Source: Polyodon spathula (taxonomy: Eukaryota > Chordata > Actinopteri > Acipenseriformes > Polyodontidae). From it: a stretch of DNA of 64,000 bases. Below are positions 11,334 through 26,393 of the stretch, in pieces. A program made the position numbers and the translations under genes. Where the stretch lies: NCBI RefSeq assembly GCF_017654505.1, contig NC_054540.1:44059054-44123053 (forward strand), in the 5' to 3' direction. Every line of letters starts with the position of its first letter. Positions within the stretch are counted from its first letter, which is position 1. Under the pieces are notes generated by a model. That model worked only from the letters and a program-made list of their open reading frames with translations, did no database searches and was not told where the DNA came from.

Positions 11334-12074
11334 TGTGGAAGGGTGGTGGGCAATTCACTGACACACAGGAGACAGAACTATAGTTGAAACGTCACTCCGG
11401 CGCACTGATTTATGCCTGCAGAGGGCACTGTTGTCCGTGGCCTGAATACCAGCAATGATAATCAGGACCACAGGGTTACCAACACAGGTAGACAGTCAGC
11501 TTGATGCTGGTGCACTCGCAGGTGCTCAAAATAATTAACGAAAACAAAAGACGAAATGAAAAGGGAAAATAAAACACAGTAATAAAACTACAAAATAAAA
11601 GTGCTGCGTGCCCCCACTGCTGCTATGCTGGTCAGCTCGAGTCTACCTCCTACGCTGTGCTATGCACTATACAGTGGGGTAGCCAAGGTTTCCCTTCTAA
11701 TCACACACGTTCCCTCGGATACAGAACAGTTTATTTTATTTATTATTTTCTTTCTCTAGGTTGGCTGTCTTCCTCAGCTGTGCTTGCCTGTTTTGTTCTC
11801 TCGCTCCAACCACTGGCCATTGGCATTCTCAGCCGGCTTCTCTGTGTATTCTCAATCACGGCCCCCCGAATGCACAACCAAGCGCAGTACTTATGGGCTG
11901 GGCAATCCCCCAAGGCCCGCCTCTCAGCCAGTCAGAGAGAGGGAAAGCCAACACATCCTCATCCCCACCTCTCTGTGTCATCGCAATGACTGACAGGCGG
12001 ATTAGGAGGCTGCTGCCCTCTTCCTGCAGAGCCTTGCATGCTCCAGACAGTCAGCACAAATCTCCCCTGTTACA
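11334..12074. repeat. Solo-LTR candidate
   Basis: It begins TGTGGAAGGGTGG and ends CCCCTGTTACA (TG...CA). It is flanked by GTCCT on the left and GTCTT on the right, which agree at 4 of 5 positions. No internal domains are present. Open frames within it have no recognisable domain. Orientation is uncertain. Confidence 0.45.
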
Positions 12075-12264
12075 GTCTTATAAACACCAAAGAGCTTATT
12101 TTGTGTTCCGTTTTCTCCATGGAGGTACAGCCTTCACAGGAAAGCCTTCACTGTGATTCCCATCACTACGGTTAATTGATTTGAGCAGTTTTCAAGATGC
12201 CTGAATACATCACAAATCTAGAAAAGCTGTGGCAGTGCAACAAAGAACTGGGCAATCTGAGTTA

Positions 12265-13671
<1,407 letters not shown>

Positions 13672-14106
13672 TATGTGAGCACGGGGAATTGCACTTTATT
13701 AATTCACGTGCAGTTGTAACGCGACTCCAACTGAATGATTGATTAACAATTGAGTCTCGGTACAGCTGCATAAAAGCTACATGTTTTCACGCACTCGGGG
13801 TTGTGTATTCAGTGAGTGGAGAATGGGATTGGAGAATGAGATAAAGATAATAAGAATAGTTAAAGTTAAAGTATCAGCTCACCGTGCTTGTCTGTATAGT
13901 CTGTTTTGTTTGTCTTTTTTGTTTTGGCGAATGTGCCTTGTCCTGTGTTTTTTGTTTGTTACAACCTTTTTATTTTCTGTTCTGTTAATTCATTAAATGC
14001 TGAGCGAGACCATTCGCTCAGCTTCACCAAACTCCACCTCTCTATCGTTTATTTCCTGGTTCCTGTTTCTGGTCTGACGTCCCCCACTCTGGCCATCTTT
14101 GTGACA

Positions 14107-14236
14107 CGTGGTGTCAGTGTGGGATTACCAGCGTCTTCTAGACGCAGACCAGAGTAAGAACCTCAATGTTTAAAAAAAAAAAAAAAAAAAAAAAAATGTC
14201 AGAAGACGCCATCAGGCTGAGGGACTGGATCCAGAA
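14107..14236 (+). pseudogene. Gypsy leader and gag start, truncated
   Basis: After the LTR and primer-binding-like motif comes an A-rich leader (poly-A about 14171-14195), then an ATG near 14196 reading MSEDAIRLRDWIQ. It stops where Tc1-like sequence begins. I read this as the first residues of a gypsy gag cut off by the neighbouring element. Confidence 0.45.
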
Positions 14237-15342
14237 CAATGCTGGATCAGTTCATTCTCTTCTTGTTCAACCACTCCAGTGTGGTTTTTGGCTTTGTGCT
14301 TTGGGTCATTGTCCTGTTGAAATGTGAATTTCCTCCCCAGTTTCAGAGTCTTGGCTGACTCAAACAAGTTTTCCTCAAGGATTCGCCTGTACTTTGCACC
14401 ATCCACTCCCCTATCTATCATGTCAAGCTTCCCAGTCCCTGCTGAAGAGAAGCATCCCCATAACATGATGCTGCCACCACCATGCTTGACAGTTGAGATG
14501 GTGTTGATGGGGCAATGTGCATTGTTGGGCTTGCGCCTGATGCAATGCTTGGAATTTAGACCGAAAAGTTCAATTTTTGTCTTGTCTGGCCACAAAATCT
14601 TTTTCCACATGTCTGCAATATCACCTACATGCTTTTTCACAAACTCCATACATGCTTTAAGATAAGATACAGACCAGCTTTGTGTAAGGACCAGCTTATT
14701 GTTAATGTGTGAACACTGACTCCCATCTCTGACACAGAACTTTGCAGATCTCTCAAGATCATTGTTGGCTTCAGAGTGACATCCCGAACCAATTTCCTGC
14801 TTGCCCTGCTGCTCATTTTGGGAATGAGATGTGATCTGGATAGTGTCTGGTGGTATGATGCATCTTCCACTTCTAAATGATGGACTTCACTGAAATTTTC
14901 TTGTACCCTTCTCCTGCCTGTGCCTCTCTACTACTTTATCCCTGACTTTAAAGCTCCTTGTTCTTCATGGTTGCTTTGTTCTGAGTTGCAGCTTGAATGT
15001 CTTTATATACCTGATGTAAATTATCTACAAGTTAAACCACTTTCAGTACACACAGGCTGAAACCATTTCACTAATTTTGTGACCTTTCAAACAAATCATT
15101 TGTACCTGAGCTGATTTAGGGCTGCAGTAGATAAGGGGTTGAATACTTTATAAGAATACTTATAGAATATTTTTCTATAAATCTTACTTATTTATATTCT
15201 TTATGCATTTTTTTACTTTATCAATGTGGAGTAGTTTGTGTAGATTCTACATGTAAAGTCTAATTTGAAAGCATCGTGGAGTATGCTCAGTGCCAACAAA
15301 ATGTGAACTTTGCAGGGGGGTGAATACTTCTGCAAACCACTG
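14237..15342 (-). mobile_element. Tc1/mariner element, copy C (left-truncated)
   Basis: Transposase pieces on the minus strand include [33 protein letters not shown] and [14 protein letters not shown] (second catalytic Asp), and upstream RDLQSSVSEMGVSVHTLTIS. The right end, ATACTTCTGCAAACCACTG, matches Tc1 terminal patterns. The left end is missing against the gypsy gag start. A different subfamily from copies A and B. Confidence 0.75.
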
Positions 15343-15523
15343 TGTGTATGTATATATGTATATATGTAAGGAATGACACATGACAGGGTGTGGGTTGTGT
15401 TGCTTTAACATTGTGGTGGTCGGGTTCATACAGCAAAGCCATATGTTAATGCAACACAATCTACAAATCCTAGAGTGTGTTATGCTGCTTATAAAACTGA
15501 CACAATAATACATAGAAAAAAAA

Positions 15524-15524
<1 letters not shown>
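15343..15524. other. No gene seen
   Basis: Short TATATGTA repeats, then unremarkable sequence. Confidence 0.4.

Positions 15525-15602
<78 letters not shown>
15525..15602. repeat. (TA)n microsatellite
   Basis: A pure TA run of about 75 bp. Confidence 0.95.
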
Positions 15603-15605
<3 letters not shown>

Positions 15606-18600
15606 TTTTAAATATTCTTCCACTTTGGAGAAAAAATAGTCACAACATTTCCAGCAGTAAATACAATAATAGAATACTATTTTATCTCAGTCGAGTTCAA
15701 AATACTTACTACTTACCTCAAAGACCTGAAGGTAGTTAAAACAAGAGCCGAGAACGTGCTAGACCCAGGGGAAGGGCAAAATTTAGCTTTGCAATATACT
15801 AGGCGGCGATGTGGGATAATTAGCTAAAACAGCTAAAATAACATTAAAACACGACTAAAGACTTAGCGACTATAAATATGTATATACACTACTTTTAGCG
15901 AAAATGATAAAAAAAAAAAACAAGTAAGGCACAATAGAGTAGTAATAAAAAACTATACTCAGGCTCTCCATTCCGAGTTTAATACATTGTGTATTGATAA
16001 TGTATTAATCTAGACAAAAATAAGTTCCGCCATGCATTAAGCTATATTTAAGCCCAGTTTAAAACCCCTCAGCAGCCAATCAGGGTGCAGCATCCGAACA
16101 TTCAGTTTTATATGTTTACCTATAGATAGATAGATAGTTAATAATGACGGTTTTAAATATACTATGTTGCATTTCTTTGACCGCTTTAGGTAATTATATG
16201 TAACCTGTTTTGCATTTCCATTGCCTACATATGCCTCTAAAATACCATTTTGAATAAAACACAAGCTATAGCAAACATGAGACATTTAAAACATTTTGGG
16301 CATGATTTTCAAAAGGTCATAAATGATAACTCCAGTGTTAATCAACAAATAGGTATGTAGCATTGGTTTTGGCATTTTCAAGCAGTCGATATACCTATTT
16401 CCTTATTAAATAATCGTCCTATTGTGATTTCTGAAATTCTGTTGATTTACGAAATAATGTTAATATTTTAACGAGCAGAGCTTTTTTTGTTTGCGTGAGA
16501 ATTTAAGAGCAAATCCATGTTAATTGTCATAATTTATCAGAAGTTAATTTGCAGTTGGAAAAGGAGGGTTCTAATTAAGCAAACAGTGTATAACTCACCT
16601 TGAAACAAAAATTTAACAGACGGCAGCTGATGAATCAGAGAGAGTGAGTGTGCAGGAGAGAGTTAATTTCTTATTGACAACCTAGATAATTCAATATTTG
16701 TAGTTATGAAAATAATTTAATCTTTTCTGTATTTGTGGTTATGAATGAGATCACTTTGTTTAAATAAACTTGTTTTATTTGTAACTTTACTGAGCATTTG
16801 TTGCATTGCTAAAATAATATATCGTTATTTGCACTTAGTGTAATGATACTGTAACGGAACCTGTCCTGGCTAGGTTGTGTTCTAACTGGATTGAAACAGA
16901 GTAGCGAGTAGCTGCCACCACCTTTGGTTACCCAGGACGGTCCGGATAAATAACCCCAGAAGCAGAATGTTATATTTACAGTAGCTAGGGAACAGAGCGA
17001 AGCACCAGGAAACAGCTAGAATCAAAAAGGATATATTTACTTTAAAAGGTATAAAAGTTTAAAAGTATAAAAATAATCTGGGTATACAATTTAGTACAGG
17101 CAAAATGGACAATTGTTGAAAAACAGTTACTATAACCAACAAATATGTTTGATCCAGTCCGTTCCCATACAACAAGTCCAATTATTATATATTACAATTA
17201 GGCCTTCAGTTAAATTACCATACAGCAATAAATCAAACTTCAATATAACATAATCAAATATTACCAATACAAACCAATATTCAAATTATAAAAGAAAAAC
17301 CACACAATCCAGAGACAACAACTTCAGTGTAAAACAATCACACACATTTCAATTATAACACAAATCAGTTAGATTAATTGCTGTATGGATAATTAACTAG
17401 ACAATGGCAACTCAATCACTAGGCACAATTTGCTGAGTATCACCTGGCAGAGATCAATGTTTTATTAATCAGTTTACAAATACAATACTATCAGTAATTC
17501 ATAAACTATTCAGTGCAAATCAGCAACAATTAATAATAAGTTTAAAAAACAGGTTATATTATATAGGCATTTCATACCCAGCCAAGTGTGTATTAGCAGC
17601 AATCAATATTGCGTTAAAACTAGATTCTATTATTTCAATAATTCATAAACCATTCAGTACATATTAACAGCAGTACAAGTTATATTTAAGCAAGCCCAAT
17701 TATCAATAGTTCATAGGCTTTTCCGGGAGTTTCAGCAGTACTTGTAAGCCAGAATAATTTGTTTAAGAACAACAATAAATACACTATGAGGTAGGTAACA
17801 GATTCAGATGTCCACAGTTATCAGTAGGCTATTGCACATAACCCAGCAAAAAGATAAACACAAGTAAATACAATAAAATAGTTAATAAAAATACAAGTCC
17901 CCCAGGGTCTCTCGCACAGCACACAGCTCCATTCAATTCGTTTAGTTGCATTTCAGTTCAGTCCAGAGGCAGCCACAAACCCCGTCAGCGACCCCTCAGC
18001 AGCAACAAAAACCAAATGGAAGTCAAAACCCCAAAAATCAGCTCTCAGTCCATCCTGCACATTCCTTTTATCCAGTTTGTTTGTAATTATTCAATAACAA
18101 CAAGTATGCCGTCATTGGTCGCAATGCTCAATTCAATTAAGGTTGCCAATGTTTCAATCAATGCGTGACTGGACACACAATACTACCAAGAAATTATCAA
18201 TGCAACTGTAGCCTATTTGAATTCTGCACACGTACATTATATGACAGCTGACCTCTACTGTAGATTTTATTTGAATTATACAACTGAAAACGACATGTTA
18301 GATATTATAATAACGTCTCCTTCGGTAATTGCAGATTTGCAATGCGTCCTTGGCTTTTAACACCTGTGTCTTATCCACACAAGAATGAAGAACAGGCATA
18401 CAAGGGCACACAGATCCACTAGGAATGTGATCGTGATCATTGACATGGAATTTGACTTTATGTACAATGTACACTTTCACCTTCACACGTTTATATGCAT
18501 TTAAAATGTTCTTATAATACTGTGGTTCTTATAATAAGTGTTTGGTGGCTACTTCTAATCATGTTGAGTTTATTTATCGCTGAGACGAGCAAAGAATTCC

Positions 18601-20113
18601 AGAGAAAATGCATGATTAGAACATTCACCAAACAATTAATTGTAAACAAATTGTAACCTATCGTTTTTTTTAACTAAAAAAAAGATTGCAAAATGCATAA
18701 AAGAGTTGTATATAGTAATCTGTGGCAAAATATTCCCCCAAAAAAGTGGAAATGACTCGTGATTTTTATTTATTTATTTATTTTACTCTGTGCCATCAGA
18801 TTTTTTATCATGAATCAGCATTTTGTATGTGAAGTGTTCTAAATAAAGGTACATTCTGCATGACAAAATGTACACTTTTAAATGAAGTTTACAAATTATA
18901 CACACCATAGACATTCCCATTATTTTTTATATCCATTTGGCTGCTGCTCGCTGGCAGGAGAGCCACCTCCCTGCATGGCGTACGTTAAGAGTTTCCATAA
19001 CAGAGAATTATATTTCCATTAGTTTTTCTTGATCTCGTTAACATGTATTTTGATTAATGAGTTCCCCTTATCTAGTTGTTGAGATAGGAAGTGATGTAGA
19101 TGACCTGCGATAATTAAGCTTTTTAACGAGAAATGCATTCACTAACGACCTTGACTCAATTTCAAAGCATTAACAAATGGATTTAACACATTTCGTTTGA
19201 AAATAACTTGCTACTAAAGCTCTCATTACTATACCCAGACTTCGATACAATAACTGTTTTTTGAAAATCCTGCCCCATATCTGTAATTAAGTTATAGAAA
19301 GATCTCTGTTTGCATGCCTTACTCTCAAGAAATCTGTTACACAAGGTCATTTCACCTCAGCAGTTTCTTCTGGGTCAAAGCTGCTGGTTGTTTAGACGGG
19401 AAAGAAGCTGTTGGGATGAAGAAAGTGCAACACAATCTTAACACTTGGTTTGCAAACAGTTTTTTCTTTAACCTAATGTAGTATCAGATGGATATAAGTT
19501 ATAAAAATCCTTATTTTACTAAAATATGTGTTTCAAAATTGCACATTTATGGTCTACTATATACAACAAATGGAAGTGAACAACAAGTAACATTCCTGAG
19601 GTTATCTTTTTTGCTGCAATCACATTATTGCACACAATTGTGTTATGAAGCAACAGCAAATTGTTCTACGTTAAGCACAGGATATAATGTACAAGCTGTC
19701 CCTGCACTGTATAGTAACTGAATGCCAATACAATCTCCAGGCTTAGGGATTATTGGCATCCTTTGCCGATGCTCCCCAAAGTGTCAACAGATTGCTGATA
19801 AACGTTTCTATGCTTATTCAACTTCCTTTTCCTGGAACGCCTCGTCACTTGCCCTCAGAAATCAGAAAGGAGATTATCCTTTTCAAACAAGTTGTCCTCA
19901 GGGTGACTTACCTCACTATTGTGTTTTGGCTGTTATTGTTAGCCAATGCTCTCTTCTTCTCTTTCATGTTGCGGTTTCTGTGTCTCGTGAAAATATAATG
20001 TCATGTGATTAAACATTTGTGTAGAGGGACTGGTGCTTAAGACTCATCTGAGTATAACTACATGTATGTAAATATATAATATATATTATTATATCTCGGT
20101 TACATATATAAGA

Positions 20114-20114
<1 letters not shown>
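15603..20114. other. Long stretch without a recognisable gene
   Basis: I see no exon or transposase. A possible inverted pair exists: GGCATGATTTTCAAAA near 16300 and the reverse complement GGCAGGATTTTCAAAA near 19275, but no convincing target duplication. A block starting TGTAACGGAACCTGTCCTGG at 16850 looks LTR-like; its end was not found. The frames at 19722-20012 are unrecognised. Confidence 0.35.

Positions 20115-20158
<44 letters not shown>
20115..20158. repeat. (TA)n microsatellite
   Basis: A TA run, followed by a short hairpin (GGTAGTTCC ... GGAAACTACC) at about 20168-20200. Confidence 0.9.
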
Positions 20159-20163
<5 letters not shown>

Positions 20164-20612
20164 GAATGGTAGTTCCTCGTACAAGTTAGTTGGAAACTAC
20201 CGAGACTCTGTATATAGCTCCAAGAGTTTTGCTGTTTTCACCATATTGCAGCGGCAAAACTAAATCACTTAGAATTACAATCTGTACCAGAACCAAAAGA
20301 CTGAAACTTTCTTACATCAAATGTGAAAAGAAAAACGTCAATACCTGTTTTACACAATGAGAAGATATAAGTCGTCAAACTAAGGTAAAATTGTTAGTTT
20401 TCTTCTTCTTCCTCTTCCGTTTCTTACTTTTTAGTTTTTTTAGAGTGTGTAGTAAATGTCTTAGTCTCTAAACACAAAACACAATTAAACTGCACTGCAC
20501 TCACAGCACTCATGCTTGACTAGCAGGCCATTTAAATATGACACCGCCTGTCTCCTCACACATCAGCAGCAGCCAGCAGCAAGCAGGCTGTGACTTAACT
20601 AGTCACTTGCTC

Positions 20613-20617
20613 ACACA

Positions 20618-20660
<43 letters not shown>
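20613..20660. repeat. (CA)n microsatellite
   Basis: A CA dinucleotide run with one interruption. Confidence 0.95.
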
Positions 20661-20662
<2 letters not shown>

Positions 20663-22084
20663 CCACATCCAAGCACAGAGTACATCTGAGATAATGCAGA
20701 CAATTTTAAGAATATATCACCTTAAGCTTATTAATGGTATATAGATTAAGTATATGGCATGTTTACTTTAAAATAATGAGGTAGATTACTTATAGTTACT
20801 TCATCAAGTTTCACTAAAAGTTATTTCACGCGCAAACAAAATAATTAACAGTTCAATTCTGTGTGAATGTGTTACAATTAATTAATTTAGTTCCATGAAA
20901 GGAAAATGCAACTGGAATTATACTCAACGGTTCCTTGAAGCTTAGACTTTTGGTCCGCTGGTTTGGAAACTCAATCTGTCTTTTTTGTCCATTTCAAAAC
21001 TCTCCTCTCTGCAACAAAGTCTTCAATCCCACTTTGGAACAAACTCAGAAACAAAGCTTGCAATTCTCGATAGAATAAACAAACAGCTGCAACAAAGTCT
21101 TTAGTCCTCGGTATAGGATCCACAACAGCGCCCGTTTCCTCTGCCCTCTTCGTTGAATCTTTCAGCTATGCAGGTAGCAGGGCACAGTTTCTTTTGGATA
21201 CTGTGGTTTTGGTGTAAAGCAGACCCAGACTGGTTTGTCTGATAACAGTCGCTGTGAGTTTTACGGCAGTCCTCTAGCCGGGCCTCAGTCTCGTTGCTTG
21301 TGGTAGTTGACTCGCTGACAGCTTGCTTCTTCTTCTTGGGTCTGTTTCAGTTCTGGTCTTGATTTCGTTTTTAGACAGAGTCCCGGAGTTGCAGCTTTCC
21401 TTAGCAGAGTGACAGCACCTTGTTTAGCATTCGATGTGGAGTGCAAAATGTTCAATTTCGCTTTGACTTTTATAGTCTTTTTCCTCTGCTGAGTTGCCTC
21501 TTTCATGAGATCATTTGTGTATCTTGTTGTTGCAGTTGGGACTTGTAGACATCTGTACTTTGTCTTCCTTGCACCAAACCACTTGTGTTTGCAGTTTTGC
21601 AGTCTCTTTACTGACCTTTCAACCTCAACAAGTTCAGATGCCCTCCACCTAGCCCTGGTCATCTTCAGTTCAGTATTCCTGCCAGGAACCAAGGGGCCCT
21701 TTTTATTAAGACACAGCAGTTTGTTATTTTTCCTAAGACATAGCAGTTAGTTTCTTTCCTAAGACACAGCAGTTTCATTAATTAGTCCAGTTATATCATT
21801 AATACACGTTCGTGTATTATCATATTCAGGGAATATGTCCTACAATACCATAAAATGGAATTGTACACAAGAGTGGCATGTAGCTTCCTTTAATAAATCT
21901 CTGATCTCTGATAAATTGTAGTTCCTCATTTAATTAAAAATAGAGGAATAATTTATTACGTAGAAATAAATAAATAATTTTAAAAATGCATTGAGGAATA
22001 CATATATTTATAAATAAATATTTTTTTTAAATAAATACATGTAAAAATTAATGTTTATATTATAAATGTATGAATAAATTAATA
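20661..22084. other. No supported gene; one unrecognised frame
   Basis: A 135-codon minus-strand frame at 21285-21692 is Lys/Arg-rich and matches nothing I recognise. The repeated phrase AGACACAGCAGTTTGTT/AGACATAGCAGTTAGTT lies at about 21709-21770. Confidence 0.35.
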
Positions 22085-22168
22085 AATAGCAAGCCAGAAA
22101 AATATGTTACATTAATTGATTTAGCTGATGCTTTTATCCATGTTATCTGTATCTTTCTTTGTAAAAAC

Positions 22169-22455
22169 CTATGAAAAGTAATAATTTAATATATTTGCTA
22201 TTTCTTTCTCTTCATCTATAACTTTGCCATTTGTATCTCTTAGACATTTAACCTCCTCTTTGAATGTTCTCTTGCTGTAATAATATTGGAAAAACATTTT
22301 GGAATTGGTTTTAGCCCCCTTAGCATTGTTCATTTCTATCTGTCTCTTGGCCTTTCTAACTTCCTTTTTGACTTGCGTTTGCAGTTCCAAGTACTCTTTT
22401 TGTGTACTTTGTTTTAGGTCCCTTTTAAACACTCTGTAAAGTGCCTTTTATCACT

Positions 22456-22494
<39 letters not shown>

Positions 22495-23280
22495 TGATCT
22501 ATTAAACCATTTTGGCAATTTTGTTTTAGATTAAGATTTGTCTACTTTTGGGATGTAATTGTTTTGCACCTCTAGTACTACATTTTTTAAAAAACAGCCA
22601 TCCTTTTTCTGTGGATGTTTTCTCTATTTTATTCCTACTACGTCTACTTCTGTTAGAATTTACTTTTTGGGTTTTAAAAATCACTTCAAATGAGACCATG
22701 TTGTGGTCTGAGTTTGCCGGTGGTTCTGTGACCTCTGTTTTAGTTATTCTATCTTCGTTATTTGAAAAGCCTAAATCAAGGTATGCCTCCCCTCTAGTTA
22801 GTGCCTTGACAAATTGTGTTAGGAAGCAGTCATTTGTCATTTCCACCATTTCAATTTCATCCGTCGTGCTCCCCACCGGGTTTTTCCATTTTATATGGGG
22901 GAAGTTAAAATCCCCATTAGTATGGCTTCTCCTTTGCTACACGCATTTCTAATGTCATTTTATAACAGATTATTTTGCTTGGTGTCTGAATTTGGCAGTC
23001 TAAAGCATGCTCATATTATTATGCCCTTTGAATTTTTGTCCATTATTCTGACCTATATTGATTCAGCATTATTTTCTTCTTCCAGATTAAACACCTGGGC
23101 TTCAAGACTGTTTCTTATGTATAGCGCTACCCCTCCGCCTCTTCTATCCTGCCTGTATTTCCTATACAGTGTATACCCACTAATATTATATTCATCCCCA
23201 TCACTCTCAGACAACCAAGTTTCAGTGACACCTATCACATCATAGTTACTTATTAGTGCAGTAGCTTCAAGTTCTAACAT
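22169..23280 (-). pseudogene. LINE ORF2 remnant (endonuclease)
   Basis: The endonuclease start reads NYDVIGVTETWLSESDGDEY, then RQDRRGGGVALYIRNS, an APE-type nuclease signature. Later come SDHNMVSFEVIF (the SDH catalytic block) and RTFKEEVKCLRDTNGKVIDE, then EKEIANILNYYF, the usual lead-in to reverse transcriptase. A 33-base poly-A on the minus strand (22459-22491 as T) interrupts the reading. Frameshifted. Confidence 0.75.
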
Positions 23281-23284
23281 TTTG

Positions 23285-24279
23285 TTTCTGATACACTAGC
23301 ATTTAGATAAATACATTTAATGGCTGCCCTGAGTTGTTGCCCTTGTTTTGATGTGGTCTCCCTTCTGGGTTTTTTGTTGATTTCTCCCACCTTCCTTTCT
23401 AGTTTAAATGCTTCTGAACCTACTCGAGAATTTTTTCTTTGAGTAGTTTGGTTCCCTTTTTATTTAAGTGCAGTCTGTTCCTCCTATATAGATAATCATT
23501 GTTGTAGAACGTGGTCCAATGATCAAGATAGGTGAAGCCTTCCCGTGTGCACCAAGTCTTCAGCCATGCATTTAGATTAATTATTTCCAGCTGTCCGTTG
23601 CAAGGTACCGGCAGTATCCCAGAAAATACCACAGTTTTTGTCTTGTCTTTTAATTTCCTTCCTAGCTCTCTGAATTAGTTTTGCAGGTATTTTGGTCTGT
23701 CTCTTCCAATGTTGTTTGTACCAATGTGGACGACTACTACCGGGTTGTCTCCTGTTCATTCTAGGAGCCTGTGCACGTTCTCAGTGATGTACGTGACAAA
23801 GGCTCATGGAAGGCAGCACACTGTTGTAGTAAGGGGGTCCAAACTGCAAACCTGAACTTGCTGTGTTTCTCCATATTTAGTCCCCAACATTCATGACATC
23901 CCTTCTTTTTGCTGTCTGGCCACCACTGTTAATAGTCCTGGATGTTTTTCCTTTTGTTCTCTTGATGTTTCGATGATCTAAATTTTGAAGTGGCTCAAAT
24001 TTGTTGGATGTTTTGATTTCTGGTGGTTGTGTTTGATGAAGTTTCTCCCTGCTTCTGTCTACCTAAATCCAGCTGTTTTGACCTTCTTCTATCTCCCTGG
24101 TGGCTTTCAGTCTGTTAGGGGTGGTGCAGACTTCCATGTATTGTGGGTGTGCCAGCTCCTCAAGATCCTGTCGCTGTCTCATTTCTTGTAGCTCCATTTC
24201 TAGCATACTTTCTAGTTTAAACAAGTCCTGCATCTTGTGACACTTTACACACACTTGGTTTAGCTCTGCTGGGTTTTCT

Positions 24280-24283
<4 letters not shown>
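23285..24283 (-). pseudogene. LINE ORF1 remnant (esterase-like)
   Basis: The esterase-like part reads VVVHIGTNNIGRD, then KTVVFSGILPVPCNGQLEII, WLKTWCTREGFTYLDHWTTF and LYRRNRLHLNKKGTKLLK, matching the SGNH/GDSL-type ORF1 of CR1/L2 elements. The upstream end has a coiled region with CVKCHKMQDLFKLESMLEME. Frames are broken between the pieces. Confidence 0.65.

Positions 24284-24356
<73 letters not shown>
24284..24356. repeat. (TA)n microsatellite
   Basis: A pure TA run at the 5' border of the LINE. Confidence 0.95.
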
Positions 24357-24359
<3 letters not shown>

Positions 24360-26393
24360 GAGTTTAGATGCAAAACGCGATATACGCCATTCACACCAAA
24401 ACTGAGCTAAAAGCACGATCATTCATCTCACAGTGGCTACTTTCTGATGTTCAATGTCCTTTGTCCTCAAAACACGATATACACCATGTTAAATAAAACT
24501 CAAATGAGCGTTTCTTTCCATAATACGCTATACGCCAAGCTTTTAATTTAGCAAAATCCAAAAGGAAGTGAATTTTCTAACGGAGCGTAGCAATGGTGAA
24601 TAAGCATTCACAAATAATCCTTAGAATACTGTCACTAGATCAGAACTGTGAAACCTCCCTTCATCTCCCTTGCATGCCACACTTAATGGTGTTTTATGTT
24701 TGTGTTTTCCCTCAGCGCTGGATGTGAAGTTTATCGTCTGAATTTACTGAAACGCGTTGCATCTTTAGAAGTGTAAAGTCATTTTACAAAAATGTGGCGA
24801 TTTATACTTGGTTACGACCCTGACTGAAGATGTCCTTAGCAAAGGGGGCCGGTTGTACTAACGAGGTCAAACAATAGGTCACGTATTACTAAATATTTTA
24901 AAACTAATAAACAAACAATTACCATAATGAACACTATCGTAGTATGTTGCTTAAAACATAATAACACAATATTCATAATAACGTTGAGTTCTTATCTATA
25001 AACAGTAACACGTTTAAAGCTCGATACTCACTGTCTGTAGCTTGGTGTTGTTTACGTTATCGTCAGTATATTTTAAGTAATTGAAAGCTGAAATTACTTT
25101 AAAAACACACTTTTGTTATACCAATACAGTATTGGTGAGCGATAATCAGTTTGTTTGAAAACCAGGCTTTAATCACTGATAACAGGCAGTGATTCTGTGA
25201 GTGCTCCGGGACTCAAGCACCAATGGGAAAATAAGGTCCTGATAAATCACCTGTTCTGTCAAATTATAGTGTGGATGCTTCACAAGCAGAACTGTTATTG
25301 CAGGGTTTAAAAATATATACTCCATTTATAAAAAGTTTCCCAGCTTTCTTGAAAAGATCTATGTTTCCCGTCTGTTTCGTTTGTATTTATTTTTCTCTCA
25401 TTAGCATCTATAGTAGATTCAGCGTCCGTCATTTCTGGCAGATTCTACTGTCCTTGCTGAAGTGTTTTTCTCCCACTGTTAATTTTAAAAAAATAGCCAC
25501 CTAGCTAACAGTTTCATCCCGAGGGCTGCAGTGAAACCTACTGTCTTTAGTGAAGACCACGTGTATGTGAGTAATTCACAGCCAGCCAGCTTTTTGTAAA
25601 CAGCAGCACATGTAATGCACAATTAAATAAACATTTTATTTGTGTCATCGGTGTCAATTTCAGGTGGAGCTTCATGGTCGGCAAGGTTACACAGCTGAGA
25701 GATTTTTTTTTTCCTCTGTCAAACCCGTCTGGTGCTGTCAGTGTCAGTTTCTCAGCACACAGTACAGTGAGCATTTGCGAAGGTGCATTGTTAAAAACAA
25801 TGTAAAAATGTAACCTTTTTTTATTTTTATTTTTTAGCAAAATAAAATCTAAGCCTATTTTTAGGGACTCCAACTGTTGTTGTTGATTCCAACTTAGGCA
25901 CTTCGCAGCGTGGGGAGCTGGCCCCCCCGGCGGGGGGTGGGGAGGCGGGGGCCCCATATGTTAACCGAGCGAGGCCAGGCGAGTGTAAGACCCACAAATA
26001 CAACTTTGCTGTCGACTCTGGACAGTCACATTTGGGTGTTTCCCGCCCCTACAGTCTGAACACCTGGTGACCTGTGGAAAGAGCAGTAAACAGGACGTGC
26101 CACACCATTACAAGACACTAACCAAAAAATACAAGATGTAGACAATTCAAGCAACAATCCGTGCGTAATGTTCGATGGGGGGATGTTCGTTGTTAGGCAC
26201 GCAGGACACACCTCGCTTCTCTGGTCTTAAATAAATCGCTTCGCTCGCTAGCTCCTCACTACTACTCTCTCCTAGCAGAACTTATCATCTCTGATTCCAC
26301 TCTTTCACTTTTCTATAAGGCACCTGAGACGAACTGTTATGGCTGATTTTATTAATCGCTATTTAAATAATTGCATAAGAAGTTATAAATATA
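24357..26393. other. No gene seen
   Basis: No exon or repeat family recognised. A GC-rich tract with C- and G-runs lies at 25920-25956 (foldback-prone). The 136-codon minus frame at 25547-25957 is unrecognised. Confidence 0.4.

Larger units (their letters stand above)
22085..24283 (-). mobile_element. L2/CR1-type LINE, reverse-transcriptase-deleted
   Basis: On the minus strand it carries an ORF1 with an esterase-like domain, the ORF2 endonuclease and the segment before reverse transcriptase. Just after NYYFS (22169) it jumps to GGATAAAAGCATCAGCTAAA, close to the 3' tail of fish L2-type elements (22118-22140). The reverse transcriptase is therefore missing by internal deletion. The 5' end abuts a TA microsatellite. 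Confidence 0.75.

Noticed and set aside
19722..20012. 96-codon frame, overlapping an 81-codon frame in another phase
   Set aside because: Two overlapping phases and no known motif; treated as chance.
21285..21692. 135-codon Lys/Arg-rich frame on the minus strand
   Set aside because: No domain recognised, no splice or conservation support; a frame this long is expected by chance in 64 kb.
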